A program made the position numbers and the translations under genes. 64,000 bases of DNA from Portulaca oleracea. Lineage: Eukaryota > Streptophyta > Magnoliopsida > Caryophyllales > Portulacaceae. A model generated the notes under the pieces. It made no database searches, had not been told where the DNA came from, and saw only the letters and a list, made by a program, of their open reading frames with translations. The stretch lies in NCBI GenBank assembly GCA_029582165.1, contig CM055873.1:43393295-43457294 (forward strand), written 5' to 3'. Shown here one piece after another: positions 25,992-37,400 of the stretch (its first letter is position 1; every line of letters starts with the position of its first letter).

Positions 25992-27983
25992 TCAATTGTA
26001 TTCCGATGTTCGGTCATCCGTAAACTTAACAGACAACATGATTCGATAAGATCCTATGTGAATTTCCTTGCAAACCTCAGAAGACAAGTCGATCATGAAC
26101 TCCAGATCCCCACAAACACCGGCCTCCTCTGGGTTGCCACCACGGATCATCTTCAAGTCGACACCAATAACCAGGGAGGATTTCCGGGGCACAGCCACTG
26201 CTGATTTTGACAAAGGAATTCTCGAACCTGAACTTAGATTCATCGGCTTGTCTCTTGGCTTGCAGAAAAGTCTGCTCCGATAATACTTCTTCTCATAGTT
26301 TGTGGAGATCGAAAATGGGTGCCCTCCTCCATACCAAGCAAAAACAGCCCCATAAACACTACTGAACGAAGAATCAGTTGAACTGCCATCGCAGAAAAAT
26401 GTAGCCTCAACGATAGCTTTAACAGCGGATCTAAATAACATGCAGTGGACTGCTGCATAACCATCTGCACCTCGGATGACTGAACAAAGGCGCTTACCAG
26501 TCCAATTAATTCGACCCAAAATAAGCCGTTGTTCAGACCAGCACATACAGCCGCTGCTCACTTTAAGGTTATTGATTGGATCATAGAGTTTTAAACCTAC
26601 ATCTAGATGAGATTCGGGAAGTGGAAACAAGCTTTCAATATATAGAACTTTATCATCTGGTAGCGTCTCAGGATCATTACGGTCTCTATTGAACATGCAT
26701 TGAGAAGGGTAATAATTCCAAACCTCCATTGTGCCACTAAGTGCAGATACATCACGTTCAATACCACCGATACATACTGAGAATACCTCCACCCATTCAG
26801 CTACATCCCTGATGATTAAGAATCAGTTTGAGTTAGAAAAAATTATGAATAACAAGAGACATGCATTGTATTGCATAGAAAGGCTCATGAATTTAAGAAT
26901 CGCAGCAAAGACAACCTACCAATTGTGATTGCGGCTACAGTCCAAGACCTGAAGCATGCACACCAAGCAAAATCAATATCATACAATCAGTAGAAATGAA
27001 ACAAACGAGGGCATAAGATCTGAATAATGGTATAAATACGAGTTTGGAGTTACCCGTTGGACCTTGTTTGCTGGTTCCGTGGCTCCTCTCTTGTTACCTA
27101 TCATGGATTTTCTTTCTTTATGCATATACACATATGGATTCATCCATGCCACATCCACTTTAACACATCCAATTTCAGACTCTACAAGTTTATCCGCAGT
27201 TAAACAATCATGGGCGGGAAATTTCAAGGTGTTGCTAGCAAATTGCACTTCAGACTCGAATAAATCAACCTTAATTACTAGGTATGAATAGGCTGGCACT
27301 ACCACTACAGATCTAGACAATGCCATACAAGTCCCACCCGTGGTTAACACAGCTTCATCCAATGACTTGTCAAAAAGATGAGTCTCGAAATACTTCAATT
27401 CATCGTCAGTCTTGCAATATTTTTTGTTGTTGCTGTACGAAGCAACAATACTGCCATAGACATTAGTGAAGTTTCCGCCCTCATTGCCTTTCTTGATGAC
27501 AGTAACTTGTACCTTGGCAAAAACTGCAAACTGAAATGCAATGTAGTACAAATAAGCCATGTTACCCTCTTTTCCCAAAGCCACCCTCTTAAGTATGTCA
27601 TAAGTGTGATCAACGTCTTCCGCTGAAAAATCCAAGTAGTGTTGTTGTTTAATGAGTTGAATGCCTTTGGTTCGATCTTTGAGACAAACATCAAGGGCTA
27701 CTCCCTCATATCCTAGGATTGGCGGCGAGTCAATGAGGGATAATTTACCAAATTCATTGATAGTCTCGCTCTCGTCCTCATCACGAGAGTACAGCAGATT
27801 GGTAACCGAACCCTCGGTTGCACGAATTGATCCATAAATTTCAGATGGTCTCCCATCAACACAATTTGGTTCGACCCAAACTGAGAATATTTGAACAAGA
27901 GGGGCTGATATTACTTCACAGTATTCTCCCGGCTCCATACATTCCCAGTATTCTCCCTCTTCCATATGTGCATCGTCGCCCAT
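25992..27983 (-). CDS. Protein with two tandem DUF6598-like domains, function unknown
   Basis: Three exons on the minus strand: 27983-27054, 26948-26920 (29 bp) and 26808-25992. GT-AG junctions join in phase to 591 residues. After an acidic N-terminus (MGDDAHMEEGEYWE) the protein repeats one fold. Repeat 1 (about 30-285) starts VQIFSVWVEPNCVDGRPSEI with IYGSI and LLYSRDED. Repeat 2 (about 320-585) starts WVEVFSVCIGGIERDVSALS with later IVEATFFCDGS and PLSKSAVAVPRKS. Shared words are the F-SV opening, a mid 'Y..FQFAVFAKVQVTV / MLFRSAVKAIVEATF' strand, and a 'LSRSVVVVP' strand. This matches the DUF6598 family of plants, whose biochemical role is not established; I assign it from remembered family style, not a search. 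No signal peptide or membrane segment. An upstream exon (28213-28311) may add to the N-terminus. I chose ATG 27983 because no ATG is visible in that exon's frame. Confidence 0.8.
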
Positions 27984-28212
27984 CCTAGAATCATCACCAA
28001 GTTAAAAAAACACACTGTTTTTTACTAACTTGGGGACACATTCTACTTTCAAGTTACTGCTATAATACTTCAGAGCTAGAGAATTACTTGATAGAAATCA
28101 TGAAAAAAAAAAAGCGTAAGTCTTTAAAACAACAACATTAAAACAATCGATGGATAATTGACAAATTGAACCTGTAGTTTTATCTTCTTTCCACTAACCA
28201 GTAATAAATTAC

Positions 28213-28311
28213 CTTTGAATCTTTGATACACTGAAGTTCACCCTCTTTCCATGAAATAGGTTCTCAAGTCGCCATTTTTCATCTAATTCATTCGGTACTG
28301 GAACAACATTC
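28213..28311 (-). other. Possible upstream exon of the DUF6598-like gene
   Basis: 99-bp segment bounded by an acceptor (ttgctgag at 28312-28319) and a donor (AAAG|GTAATT at 28213/28212). It is open throughout, reading PNELDEKWRLENLFHGKRV, and its last two bases join in phase with a G before ATG 27983 (acceptor ttctag). No ATG lies in this frame, so it is either a leader exon or internal to a longer protein whose start is further upstream. Confidence 0.5.
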
Positions 28312-28663
28312 CTCAGCAACCGCCAAAAAAAAAAAAAAGGTAGAATTGAATAGAAACAATCAGAACAAATTATATATCTTAGGACGATGCATTGACAGAA
28401 GAATCCCTGATAAGGTTATATTTGTAACCTTATTTTACCCCGTGGAAAAAAAAAGAGAACAAATTATATTTATCCCCCACTAAGTTTAAGAAAATGAGAA
28501 AAATACCCCATATATGAAAAATAACTTTTTTCCCACTTGACCTTTGCAATTAATATAAATAAGTACTCTTTCCGGCTGGAGGTGAATTTTAAGCATGTTT
28601 TTGACAAAAATGTCCCTAACTTACAATGGTAAAGACAAAAATAACCCCCCTTAATTAAAATTA

Positions 28664-28937
28664 CTCCCTCCGTCCCTTTTTAAGTGGCAAATTATCTAAC
28701 TATCTAAATCCAATGCTTATAAAAAAAAGAGTAAAAAATTTGTGGATAGACAAATATATCCTTCCACTAATTTCAATGTAAAGTGAGTAATAAAGTAGTA
28801 GTTTAAAAGGTAAAATAAAACTAAAATTCATTAATTAAGGGTAATTTAGGTATTTTAGTTATTGAAATTGTAAAATTGACAAATAAAAAGGGACAAGGTA
28901 GTTAGAAAAATTGACACTTATCTAGGAACGGATGAAG
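28664..28937. mobile_element. Stowaway MITE (Tc1/mariner type)
   Basis: Begins CTCCCTCCGTCCCTTTTTAA and ends, reverse-complemented, CTTCATCCGTTCCTAGATAA. TA dinucleotides lie on both sides (28662-28663 and 28938-28939). Start, ends and TA target are those of Stowaway elements. Confidence 0.85.
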
Positions 28938-29499
28938 TATTTGTCTAAGTTGTATTTGGGGCCCCTTCTTCTTCTAAGTGTTTCTCCATCATCCCTATTT
29001 CGTGCGTTTGTCCATGGCTTCAAGCGATCGAGCCTCAGACATCATTCTTCCACCCAAACAATTAGGGTTTTAGGCGACCGTGACTGAGCATAGTGATTTT
29101 GGCATTAGTCAGAAGCATTAGAGGTCGAATTGTAGAAAAGCTAGTGAAATTTCTGCTATTGTTGGGGAAAAAGGTTAGTTTTCTTGAACATTTTCTGCAA
29201 ATTTTTGAGTAAAGATAATTCTTTTAATACAAGAATGCTTTATTCGTGTATGTATGCAGGTAGTAATCTGAATTTCGAGTTAAGATATCGATATTCTGTT
29301 GAATTCATATATCCTTTCTCTTCCCTTGTTTTTGTTTCTTTAGGGTTTATGTAGTGTTGAATTTCGAGTTTAGAAATCAATTTTTGGATTAGGGTTTTAC
29401 TTGTAATTAGTAGAACTATTTCTCCAGAACTGTAAGCACTTCAAAAACCAATTGATTGGTACAGTTGAATTTTGAATTTTCGGATTAGAATTTCAATTG

Positions 29500-29723
29500 C
29501 AATTAGTTGTGGTGTGGTAAGTTGCGGTGTGGTAGAGTACGGTAAGTTGCGGTTAGTTGTGGTGGAAATTAAAAAGTGGGTATTGAAATTGTTGAAATAA
29601 AGTGAAAAGGTAAAATTTTTGAAATTTATTAAAAAAGGGATTGTGGTAAGTTGTGGTGGATTACGGTAAGTTGTGGTGAGTTGCGGTATCTCAAAGTGCG
29701 GTACCGTAAAAAAGAATGAGGCC
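29500..29723. mobile_element. Harbinger-like MITE fragment (GTTGCGGT-rich)
   Basis: The right end GTACCGTAAAAAAGAATGAGGCC followed by TTA (29724-29726) matches the end of the MITE at 18711-18986. The interior repeats TAAGTTGCGGT and TAAGTTGTGGT. The left end does not show GGCCCC, so the copy is incomplete or diverged. Confidence 0.6.
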
Positions 29724-29969
29724 TTAGTATGAGCAATGTCTGTGTCTCAATTGACAGGCATGCCTACATATGCATAATGAAGTGCTCTGTAAAGCGACCG
29801 ATTAGAGAAATTCCCATCAAAATAAAAGCAACCAATTAGAGAAATAGAAGATGAACTTCAACAATAAACACGGACAAATTTAGGGCTCTGTAAATGAAAT
29901 TGAAAAGTTGATAAAAACTATCTAGAGCTGCTGGTAGTCAAATTCTAGCTCGATAAAATGCATAATGAA

Positions 29970-30811
29970 TAGGGATGGGAGTGGGTCCTGGACCCGACCC
30001 GGACCCGCTTGGACCCGGCCCATTAAGACGGGTTTGTGTCCAAAAATTTTGGACCCATCGGGTCTCGGGGTGGGTCCGGGTCTAGAAAAAATTTAACGGG
30101 TCCGGGTTCGGGTCCAAACACGGACCCGTGGACCCTACCCATGGACCCATTACAATATAAACATTTATAATTTTCTTAAAAAATTAAAAACTCAATTAGT
30201 TAATTACAAGTCTACTCTACTCTGTACTACACTAAAATACTAAATCTAAAAGACTAAAACCCCTAGACTCACATAGTCACACTCACTGACTCACGTAGAC
30301 CACCACAACCGCACTACTGGTCTAGTGCCCATCCCATTCTCCACTATAACATATATATATCTCTTTATAATCATGAACTTTTTTTTTGGCATTTTAAGTT
30401 GTGTTGTATTTTGAGAGACTTTTGTAATATTTTGTTGATGTCTTGATGACTTTTGTGATGTTTTGGCGTTGGAAACTTAGAATTTGATCGTATCATAGTA
30501 TATTGATGTTTTGATCTTTTTATTGTGTTAAAAATATGTGTTTTTAAATAGAATAGTTACTATCATACATATATACAAGTATAAAATTAACCCAAAAAGT
30601 TAATAAATTTAGTAAAAAAATGCATAACATGGTTAGACCCATTAAGGACCCGCTAAGGACCCATGAACCCGTGGACCCATTGAGTCCGGGGCCGGGTCTG
30701 AATTTTTGGGACCCATCAGGTCTTGGGGCGGGTCCGGGTCTCAAAATAATTGACGGATCGGGGTCTGGGTCCAGCAGGACCCGCCCCAGACCCTGCCCAT
30801 TGCCATTCCTA
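29970..30811. mobile_element. Non-autonomous hAT element with perfect 8-bp TSD
   Basis: The ends TAGGGATGGGAGTGGG and, reverse-complemented, TAGGAATGGCAATGGG match at 13 of 16 positions. The TSD ATAATGAA is perfect (29962-29969 and 30812-30819). Both subterminal regions are packed with GGGTCC/GGACCC words in opposite orientation, as in Ac/Ds-type elements. No transposase. Open frames across the ends are artefacts of the GGACCC repeats. Confidence 0.93.
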
Positions 30812-31109
30812 ATAATGAAGCAATTTAGCTTAAAGATGAGTATTAAAGAACCAGGAAGAAAGGGGAAAAAATTCAAAATTAGGGCAATAAGGGCTTTTTA
30901 GGAAATTTATGTATATAATTTAATTAACTAATCTGAAAAGATACAAAAATATATTAAATTCAATGGTTAGGTAGGATATTAACAACAACTACTATAAGTT
31001 AGGTAAGGTAAAAATTATTTCTCATATGTGAGGGTATTTTTCTCAATTTCCTATACTTGGTGGGGGGACAAAAGCAAGAGTAGGAAAACGATGAAAAATA
31101 GCAGCTTAC

Positions 31110-31240
31110 CTCGAATCAAATTGAGAATTGTTGTGATTCGTACAGCAGAGAAGAAGAGACAGTAGATTGGGCCGGTGACGAAATTAGGGTTCCACAGCGG
31201 TCGAGGGATTTTCTAAAGGCTTACACAATGCAGTTCGTTA
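31110..31240 (-). promoter_or_regulatory. Probable first non-coding exon/promoter edge of the DUF6598-like gene
   Basis: On the minus strand the sequence ends in a good donor (GATTCGAG|GTAAGC at 31110/31109) and is pyrimidine-rich (ctactgtctcttcttctctg), like a plant leader. It has no ATG. The same sequence, in opposite orientation, closes the window (about 63890-64000), so both copies of an inverted duplication keep it. Confidence 0.5.
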
Positions 31241-31242
31241 TT

Positions 31243-32638
31243 GAACAACTAACATATACCTCCCCCAAATTTATGTAAAATAAGGATTTTACCTCCTATA
31301 TTTGAGAAATGCCAATTATGTAACCTAACCTTTAATGTTTACATAAATATAACCTTTTTCTTATTAGTTAATGATTTGGACATGTTTACCCTTATATTTT
31401 TATTTGAGTTGACAAGAATACCCTCAATATTTAAATTGAAAACAGATGGTGTCCACCATACTTGCACGCTTAACTATATGCATCATCAGTTTATCACCAT
31501 CAATTAATCAATGATAAGACTTGGCATTTGGCAGCATCAATGGTGGAAATTGTTTTCGATTCTGATTTTATTGAGCCCTAATTCATCGGCTGGAAGTCCA
31601 AATTTTGTAGTGATTCCATTTTGAGCGAAAAATTGATATGAAGCTGTATCATCAGAGACATTCACAACTTAGGCCCCGTTCTTTTGTGCGTTGCATTTGC
31701 GTTGCGTTGCTGCGTTGCGTTTGCGTATGCGTTGCGTTAAGTTGCGGTTAAAATAGTTAAAAAGCAATGGTAATTTGCGTTATATTGCGGTAGGGTTGCG
31801 GTAAGTTGCGTTTGCGTTTGGGTGCGTTAACGCATAAAAGAACGGGGCCTTAATTTGGTAATTTTTCTGCTTCTCTCCATCCATCGACTGCATCAGTTCG
31901 ATCATTATGCCCTGATTTTTTTGGATTGATAGCTTGCATTGATTGTTCAGCAGTGTTTTAATCGTATGAAAACACCGTATCTGCGTTGACTTCAGTTGTA
32001 TTCTTTATAGTACGTTGTTGTTTTCATTTAGGTTGATTATGTAATTGACAGCATGAATGAACATATATGAAAAACTGAACATAAACACAGCAAATTTTTC
32101 TCCATAAATCACCAAGCTAGGGTTTTGACAACATACCAAGCACTCAAGCAGCCAAACAACAGCTTCAATTCGATGAATAGTGCAGGACAACACCTTCAAT
32201 TCACCATGTATGACAGAGACGAATTAAACAAGGACCAGAAGATCAAAGAAGAAGATGCTCAAAAGTACTGGGGGTTGGAGGTTTTACCAAATAATAGAAG
32301 AACAAATTGGATGAACTCCAACAATGAGCAAGAATCAGAACGAAAACATGGGGGGTTGGGGGGGGGGGTGGTCAATTCAATCGTGCATGATTAGAAGAAA
32401 AGGAGGGGTTGAATGATAAATTAAGGTTGGAAGAATTTTTAAATGAAGGGTAAAGTGGTAATTTTACAATTTGAATTGACCAATCTTAACCTGAAAAAGT
32501 AGATAAATATGATATCAATAATAGTTAGGTGTGTCACTTATTACTTTTAGTGTTTATTAGGTTGGGTAGTTAACATTTCTTAAATATGAGGGGTAAAATT
32601 CTCATTTTACAAAAGTTTGGGGAATTATATGTTATTAG
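31243..32638. mobile_element. Mutator-like non-autonomous element with perfect 9-bp TSD
   Basis: 1.4-kb element flanked by TTCGTTATT (31234-31242 and 32639-32647). The ends share AACATATA and, further in, GTAAAAT-AG-ATTTTACC and a TTTGAGAAATG-type block in inverted orientation. The reverse-complement duplicate at about 63.93 kb lacks it, giving a near-empty site (gcagttatttatttcac). No transposase. Open frame 32125-32394 is not convincing. A Harbinger MITE is nested at 31672-31849. Confidence 0.85.
31672..31849. mobile_element. Harbinger/Tourist-like MITE, 178 bp
   Basis: Perfect terminal repeats GGCCCCGTTCTTTT, flanked by TTA on both sides (31669-31671 and 31850-31852). The interior is almost entirely variations of TTGCGTTGCG and GGTAAGTTGCG. 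Confidence 0.9.
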
Positions 32639-33093
32639 TTCGTTATTTATTTCACACTATTTGGATTTTGGATAATTAGGGTTACCCAGAGTGCTTCGAT
32701 AAAAATGCCACTAAACTTTTGAAAAATTGCAATTTTGCCATCCGGAATTTTCATGTCATCAAATTGCCACTAATCTCTGGCAACTGTTTAAAAAATGCCA
32801 TTTTACCGGATGTTTACCTGCAGTAGCCAGTCACATTTTCATTAAACATTAAACCTACCTTATTAATTTTTTTACCAACCAAAATTAATTACCCCTCCCC
32901 CCTTTATTTTTTTACCAGCTATATTTACTCCCTTTCCCCCTGATTCTTCATCTTCTTCTTCCTCTTCCTCTTCTCTGCCATTAAAGAGCTCCCCTCAGTT
33001 CTTCTTCTTCTTCAATTAGGGCTTAAAAATTAGGGTTTCCGTGTTTCTTCTTCCTTGTGCCTCCAAAAAACCCTAACTTTCCCAAAATCTGCC

Positions 33094-33561
33094 ATGGCTT
33101 CATCCTCATTTGTGTCGAACACCCCAATAAGGGCATGCCGCGATTGTGCGTGTTCAAAGAAGGTGCTTTACCGCTGTAAATGTGGGATGGTTTGCCTTGT
33201 CTACACTTCATTCACTGCTGATAACCCTCTTAGGAGGTTTGCAAGGTGCATGAGGTGGCAATCGGCTGATGATTGTGAGTATATGAAGTGGATCGATGAT
33301 ACAATTTGCGACACTGTGGCCATTGCAGCAAAGAGATTGGTTGCAAGATTTGATGCTGTGAAGAAGCATAGGAACGAGTACAGATACGAGATGAATGTGG
33401 CTGAAACCAACATCAATGATCTTATGGGTGAGTTGGAGAGGCTGAGGGGGGAGAATAAGAGTTTAAAGAAGAAAGTTGGGTGGGTGATTGTGATGTTTAT
33501 GGTGGTGTTTGTGATGGGGGTTTTGCTAAGTAATGGATTGGTTGGTGATGGGGGCGGGTGA
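33094..33561 (+). CDS. GRF-type zinc-finger, coiled-coil, single-pass membrane protein carried by the MULE
   Basis: 155 residues from ATG 33094 (ccatggct context); an upstream frame adds 13 residues from a non-ATG start and is not used. Seen: an N-terminal cysteine-rich stretch CRDCACSKK, then a GRF-like finger YRCKCGMVC...NPLRRFARCMRW...DDCEYMKWID (about 25-75). This is the C-x-C-G / RRF / C / C / W-D pattern of GRF fingers, with Leu for the Gly of 'GRF'. A charged heptad-like helix follows (about 95-132, DLMGELERLRGENKSLKKK), then one hydrophobic segment (about 133-150, WVIVMFMVVFVMGVLL). Known: GRF fingers bind nucleic acid in several DNA-processing proteins, and plant genomes hold many transposon-linked copies of unknown role. 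It is intact while the neighbouring transposase is broken. Function is unknown; a host-derived capture is the alternative. Confidence 0.75.
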   Translation: MASSSFVSNTPIRACRDCACSKKVLYRCKCGMVCLVYTSFTADNPLRRFARCMRWQSADDCEYMKWIDDTICDTVAIAAKRLVARFDAVKKHRNEYRYEMNVAETNINDLMGELERLRGENKSLKKKVGWVIVMFMVVFVMGVLLSNGLVGDGGG

Positions 33562-34480
33562 TGTTATTTTGTTGTGGTGTAAGCTGATGATGATGATGTA
33601 TATAGGAAGTTGCAGTAGGAAGTCCGCAGTAGATGATGATGATGGTGATGAATTTTTTGGGTCATCAGATGATTTGTTAAGCATCTTGTTGCACACAGAT
33701 GCTTCCATTTTTTTTGGGTTCCATCAGCTTGGTCATCTGTTTATGTTTGTGACTAGCGTTTTAGGGCTTATGTATGTTGTTTCACGGCAATTATTTAGTG
33801 TTGTTTAGGGCTGGTAGTTTAGGGCTTAATGGATGAATTGTAATGAATGGCTGAATTGTAATGAATGTTGAATTGAATGTTATGGTTTGATCAATTCTAT
33901 TTCTATGCTCTTGTGCTGTGTATGCTCTGGTTTGTTTCATTTGCTCTGGTGTGTTTCAAACTCTTGCAAAAACACCTCTTCAATCTTCTCTTCAATCTTC
34001 TGCTCTGTTGTAACTTCACATAAACTCACATTGAACACAGGTAACAAAAACAGAAATGAAAAACAGAACTGAATGAAGTGTAAACAAGGCACAAAATGAA
34101 AAAACAGATATGAAATGAAATTGAATAATAACAATGAAATTGAACAGAATCAGAAATGAAAAATAAGACACAAAACAAGACAGAATCAGAAAATGAACTG
34201 AAGGATTAAACTTGCATTAAGTATGAGGGAATATGTAATGGGTACAACATCTAGTTTTTGATGTACATACTCCTCTATTTTGGCTTAAAGCTTGCAACAA
34301 AACAGGGTACAAGACCCAAAGATGAACAAAAGACATATTCCCCCTCCCCCCCAAAAGTATGGCATTTACCCCCAAAAGTATGACATTTACATTTTGACCT
34401 TCATTTACATCCTATCTAATGTAATCACCATCAAAATAAGCCATGCATTGTTTAAAATGGCTTAGCAACACATCAAACAA
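33562..34480. other. Intergenic region between the two convergent MULE genes
   Basis: Probable 3' UTRs. Contains GATGAT microsatellite-like stretches (33580-33660) and repeated AATGAA/AACAGAA words (33840-34200). No further gene seen. Confidence 0.5.
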
Positions 34481-34489
34481 CCTCTAGTT

Positions 34490-37400
34490 TCCTAGGTTAA
34501 TCCTTGGCAATTTCTTCCTTGGTGAAACCCCTGGGGCAACACACTTCTTTTTGCAAGTCTCTTCTTCCTGTGCTGCTTTGTTGGTGTTGATGAAGGAGAT
34601 GGTTGTGATGGTTGAGGCTGTGATCCAGTGAGTGGCAACTCATCAAATTGTGTCACTCTCCTAGCAAAGAAGAATCGTCAGAGCAAAGAACCACATCATC
34701 AACGGAAGAATTGGCGATTGATCCAAAGAAGAAATGATCCAGCAGAAGAGGTAGCAACAGTTGAAGTAGCAAAAATAGTTGCAGAAGAAGCAGGAGCATT
34801 GGCACCTGAAGAACCAGCAACAACATGGGCAGCAGCAGTAGAAGCTGCAGATGAAGCAACAGTAGCATTGGCAACAGCAGCAGTAGCATTGGAAGATCTT
34901 TTTGTGATCTTCCTTTTGGGCTATATAATCAAACAAGCAAAGTCAGAACCCTAAACACATAAACCAGATAAAATCATAAACCCTATACCCTAAAGTTAAA
35001 AATCATGGGAAAAATAAAAAAGTTAAACACTAACTTGACCAACTAACCCAAACCCTAAAGCTAAAGCCTAAACCCTTCAGAAATAATAACAATGAATTCA
35101 TAAAACCACAGCAAACATTTCCTAAAACCCTAAACCCTAAACCCTGACCCTAAACCCTAAACCCTAAAATCCTGAAAGTAAAGGCAAAAAACATTCCAAA
35201 AATAAAAAGTCAAACATGTTTTTGACTCTTCAATCCCTAAACCCTGACCCTAAACCCTAAACCTGTGTGGAAACAGATTGTGAGCAGTAAAGGAAAGATT
35301 CAAAAAAAAAAGTAGTAGTAGGATGTGATACCTTTAACTTCTTGGCAACCTGTGTGCAAGTCTGCTTGTTGTGGCCTTCTAATCCACAATGTGAGCAGTG
35401 AATCCTAGTCGAGTCCTTTGACATTTTACCTCTGATTGTCTCACCTGCTTCTGGCCTTCTAAAGTACTTCGTGGTTGTCTTTTTCTTTGGCTTGAAGAAG
35501 GGAGCAATGACAACACAGCCAGGGGCAGTTGTCCACATGTTGGAGCCATTTAGTGGGTTCAAAGTGTGAGAGTATGTAGCAACAAGCTTCTCAGTTGCAT
35601 ACCAATCATGGACAAAGTGTAAGGGTTTCAGCCTTTCCTCCCTCATTACAACAATGGAATGAGGACAAGGAATCCCATTGAGTTGCCATGAGTTGCAAGT
35701 ACAAGTTTTCCCATTTAAGTCCACAACATACTCCTCAGCCCATGCATTGTTCACACTAAACACACCCCTAGCAGCCCTAGTAACCTCCCAAGTCTTTGAC
35801 TCTTCAATCTTTTTCTCAATTTTTTTTAAAATCCTAGGAGGTTTTGCGGTGTTGATCTTAGAAGCCCAAACATTCTTGTCTCCTACTCTTTTCATAACTG
35901 CCTTGAAAATCCAATTTAACATAGAAACTATAGGCATGTACCTCGCTTCTATTAAGAATGCATTGAATATTTCATCCATGTTGTTATCTACAAAGTCACA
36001 CTTGGCATGGGGTTTGAAGAAGGCTTTGCAGAAATGCTCAACACCCTTTCTTTCAAGCATCCCCCATGCTTGTGGGTCAAGATCATAGAGATTCTTGGCA
36101 TTCTTCTTAATTTCAATCTCAGTGGTTGATTTAGCAACCCTCCAGAATAGTTTCTTGTACATCTCACCTCTAAAAAGCCTCCTTAGGTTGGCATACACAT
36201 GTCTAGCACAAAGCCTATGCTCACTTCTTGGCAATATCCTTGCAACACTATCAACTAGACCCTAAAACAAACAAAATTGAACCAACAATTCACATTAGCA
36301 TTGGCATTCTAAACAAACATTTTAAAGAATGAATCCACAAGGGTTGGTTTCAACATACCTTTTGTTGATCTGAAATCATTGCCCAACCACTGCCATCCCT
36401 AATATTAAGATCAATTTGAAGCTGTGAAATGAACATAGCCTAGGTCTCCTTTGATTCAGTGGATGCCACCCCCCATGCTAAAGGATACATTTGGTCATTT
36501 GCATTCCTCCCAACAGCTACAAACACTTGTCCACCCCAAGGTCCTTTTAGAAAGCACCCATATAAGCTCAGAACCCTCCTACACCTCTCCAAGAAACCCT
36601 TCTTCAATGGTTCAGGACATACATAAAGAAACTTGAAAACGTGCTGATTTGTCTCTTGAACTTCTGTTGTTTTCAGAACAACAGATGTCCCTGGGTTCTT
36701 GTCAATCAACTCCCATAGATAGTCTCTAAGTTGATTAAATTGCTCCCTATAATCACCAACTATGGAGTCTAATATCTTCCTTCTTGCCCTAGAACACATA
36801 CACAACCCAACATTGTAATTCAACTCTTCCTTCACCATCCTTTGTAAGTCCATGGCTGTAATGGATGGGGTTATCCTAAGTCTGCTCCTAAAATGATCGG
36901 CTAACCATTGCACACTCATGTTTCTATGCTCAGCCTCAAAGCTAAAAGTAATACATGTGTGAGGGGGCCCAAATGTCTTCACTGCAAAGCTCTTTTCCTT
37001 CCCTACTTTAGATCCCCAAAACCTCCACTTGCACCCTTCACCCTGACAGAAAAGTTGATACCTAACTTTGTCACTCTTGCACACTTTCATATTATACCCA
37101 CCTAGGATCCTATAATTATCCACTGCTTTCTTCATCTCCTTCTTGTCAGCAAAAGTCATCCCAGCAAGGAGTCTACTAGGTATAGCAGGGTTGTACCTAC
37201 GACACTTTGGTTTGGGCTTCCTCATGCTAGGCCTTTTCCTACCCTCACCCTCACTCTCACTCTCAGGGCTGCTAGGATTGTTTAAGTCATGGTATTGTTC
37301 ATCCTCACATCCATTATCATCCTCATCAACTCCTCCTCCTTCAATCAAACTGTTATCACCCTCAAACAATGCATTCCTATCAGCTATTTCATCCTCCCTC

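Larger units (their letters stand above)
28312..31109 (-). other. Probable 5' intron of the DUF6598-like gene, filled with transposons
   Basis: If the exon ending at 31110 is used, this is a 2.8-kb intron. Inverted copies of a 64-bp sequence at about 28469-28532 and 31010-31073 share GAGAAAAATACCC and CCCCC near their ends. They suggest a 2.6-kb Mutator-like element forming most of the intron, although I found no clean TSD. Nested inside are a Stowaway, a Harbinger-like fragment and a hAT element (listed separately). Confidence 0.5.

Noticed and set aside
30544..30901. Open frames on both strands rich in Pro-Gly-Pro
   Set aside because: Produced by GGACCC/GGGTCC subterminal repeats of the hAT element, not coding.
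34653..34954. Ala-rich + strand frame and Leu/Cys-rich - strand frames
   Set aside because: Opposite and shifted readings of the GCA/GCT-repeat tail of the transposase. Only the minus-strand Ala/Ser-rich reading fits the MULE protein.
35121..35170. Possible ancient chromosome end or fusion point
   Set aside because: Only a few CCCTAAA units, within a transposon intron. Not evidence of a telomere.
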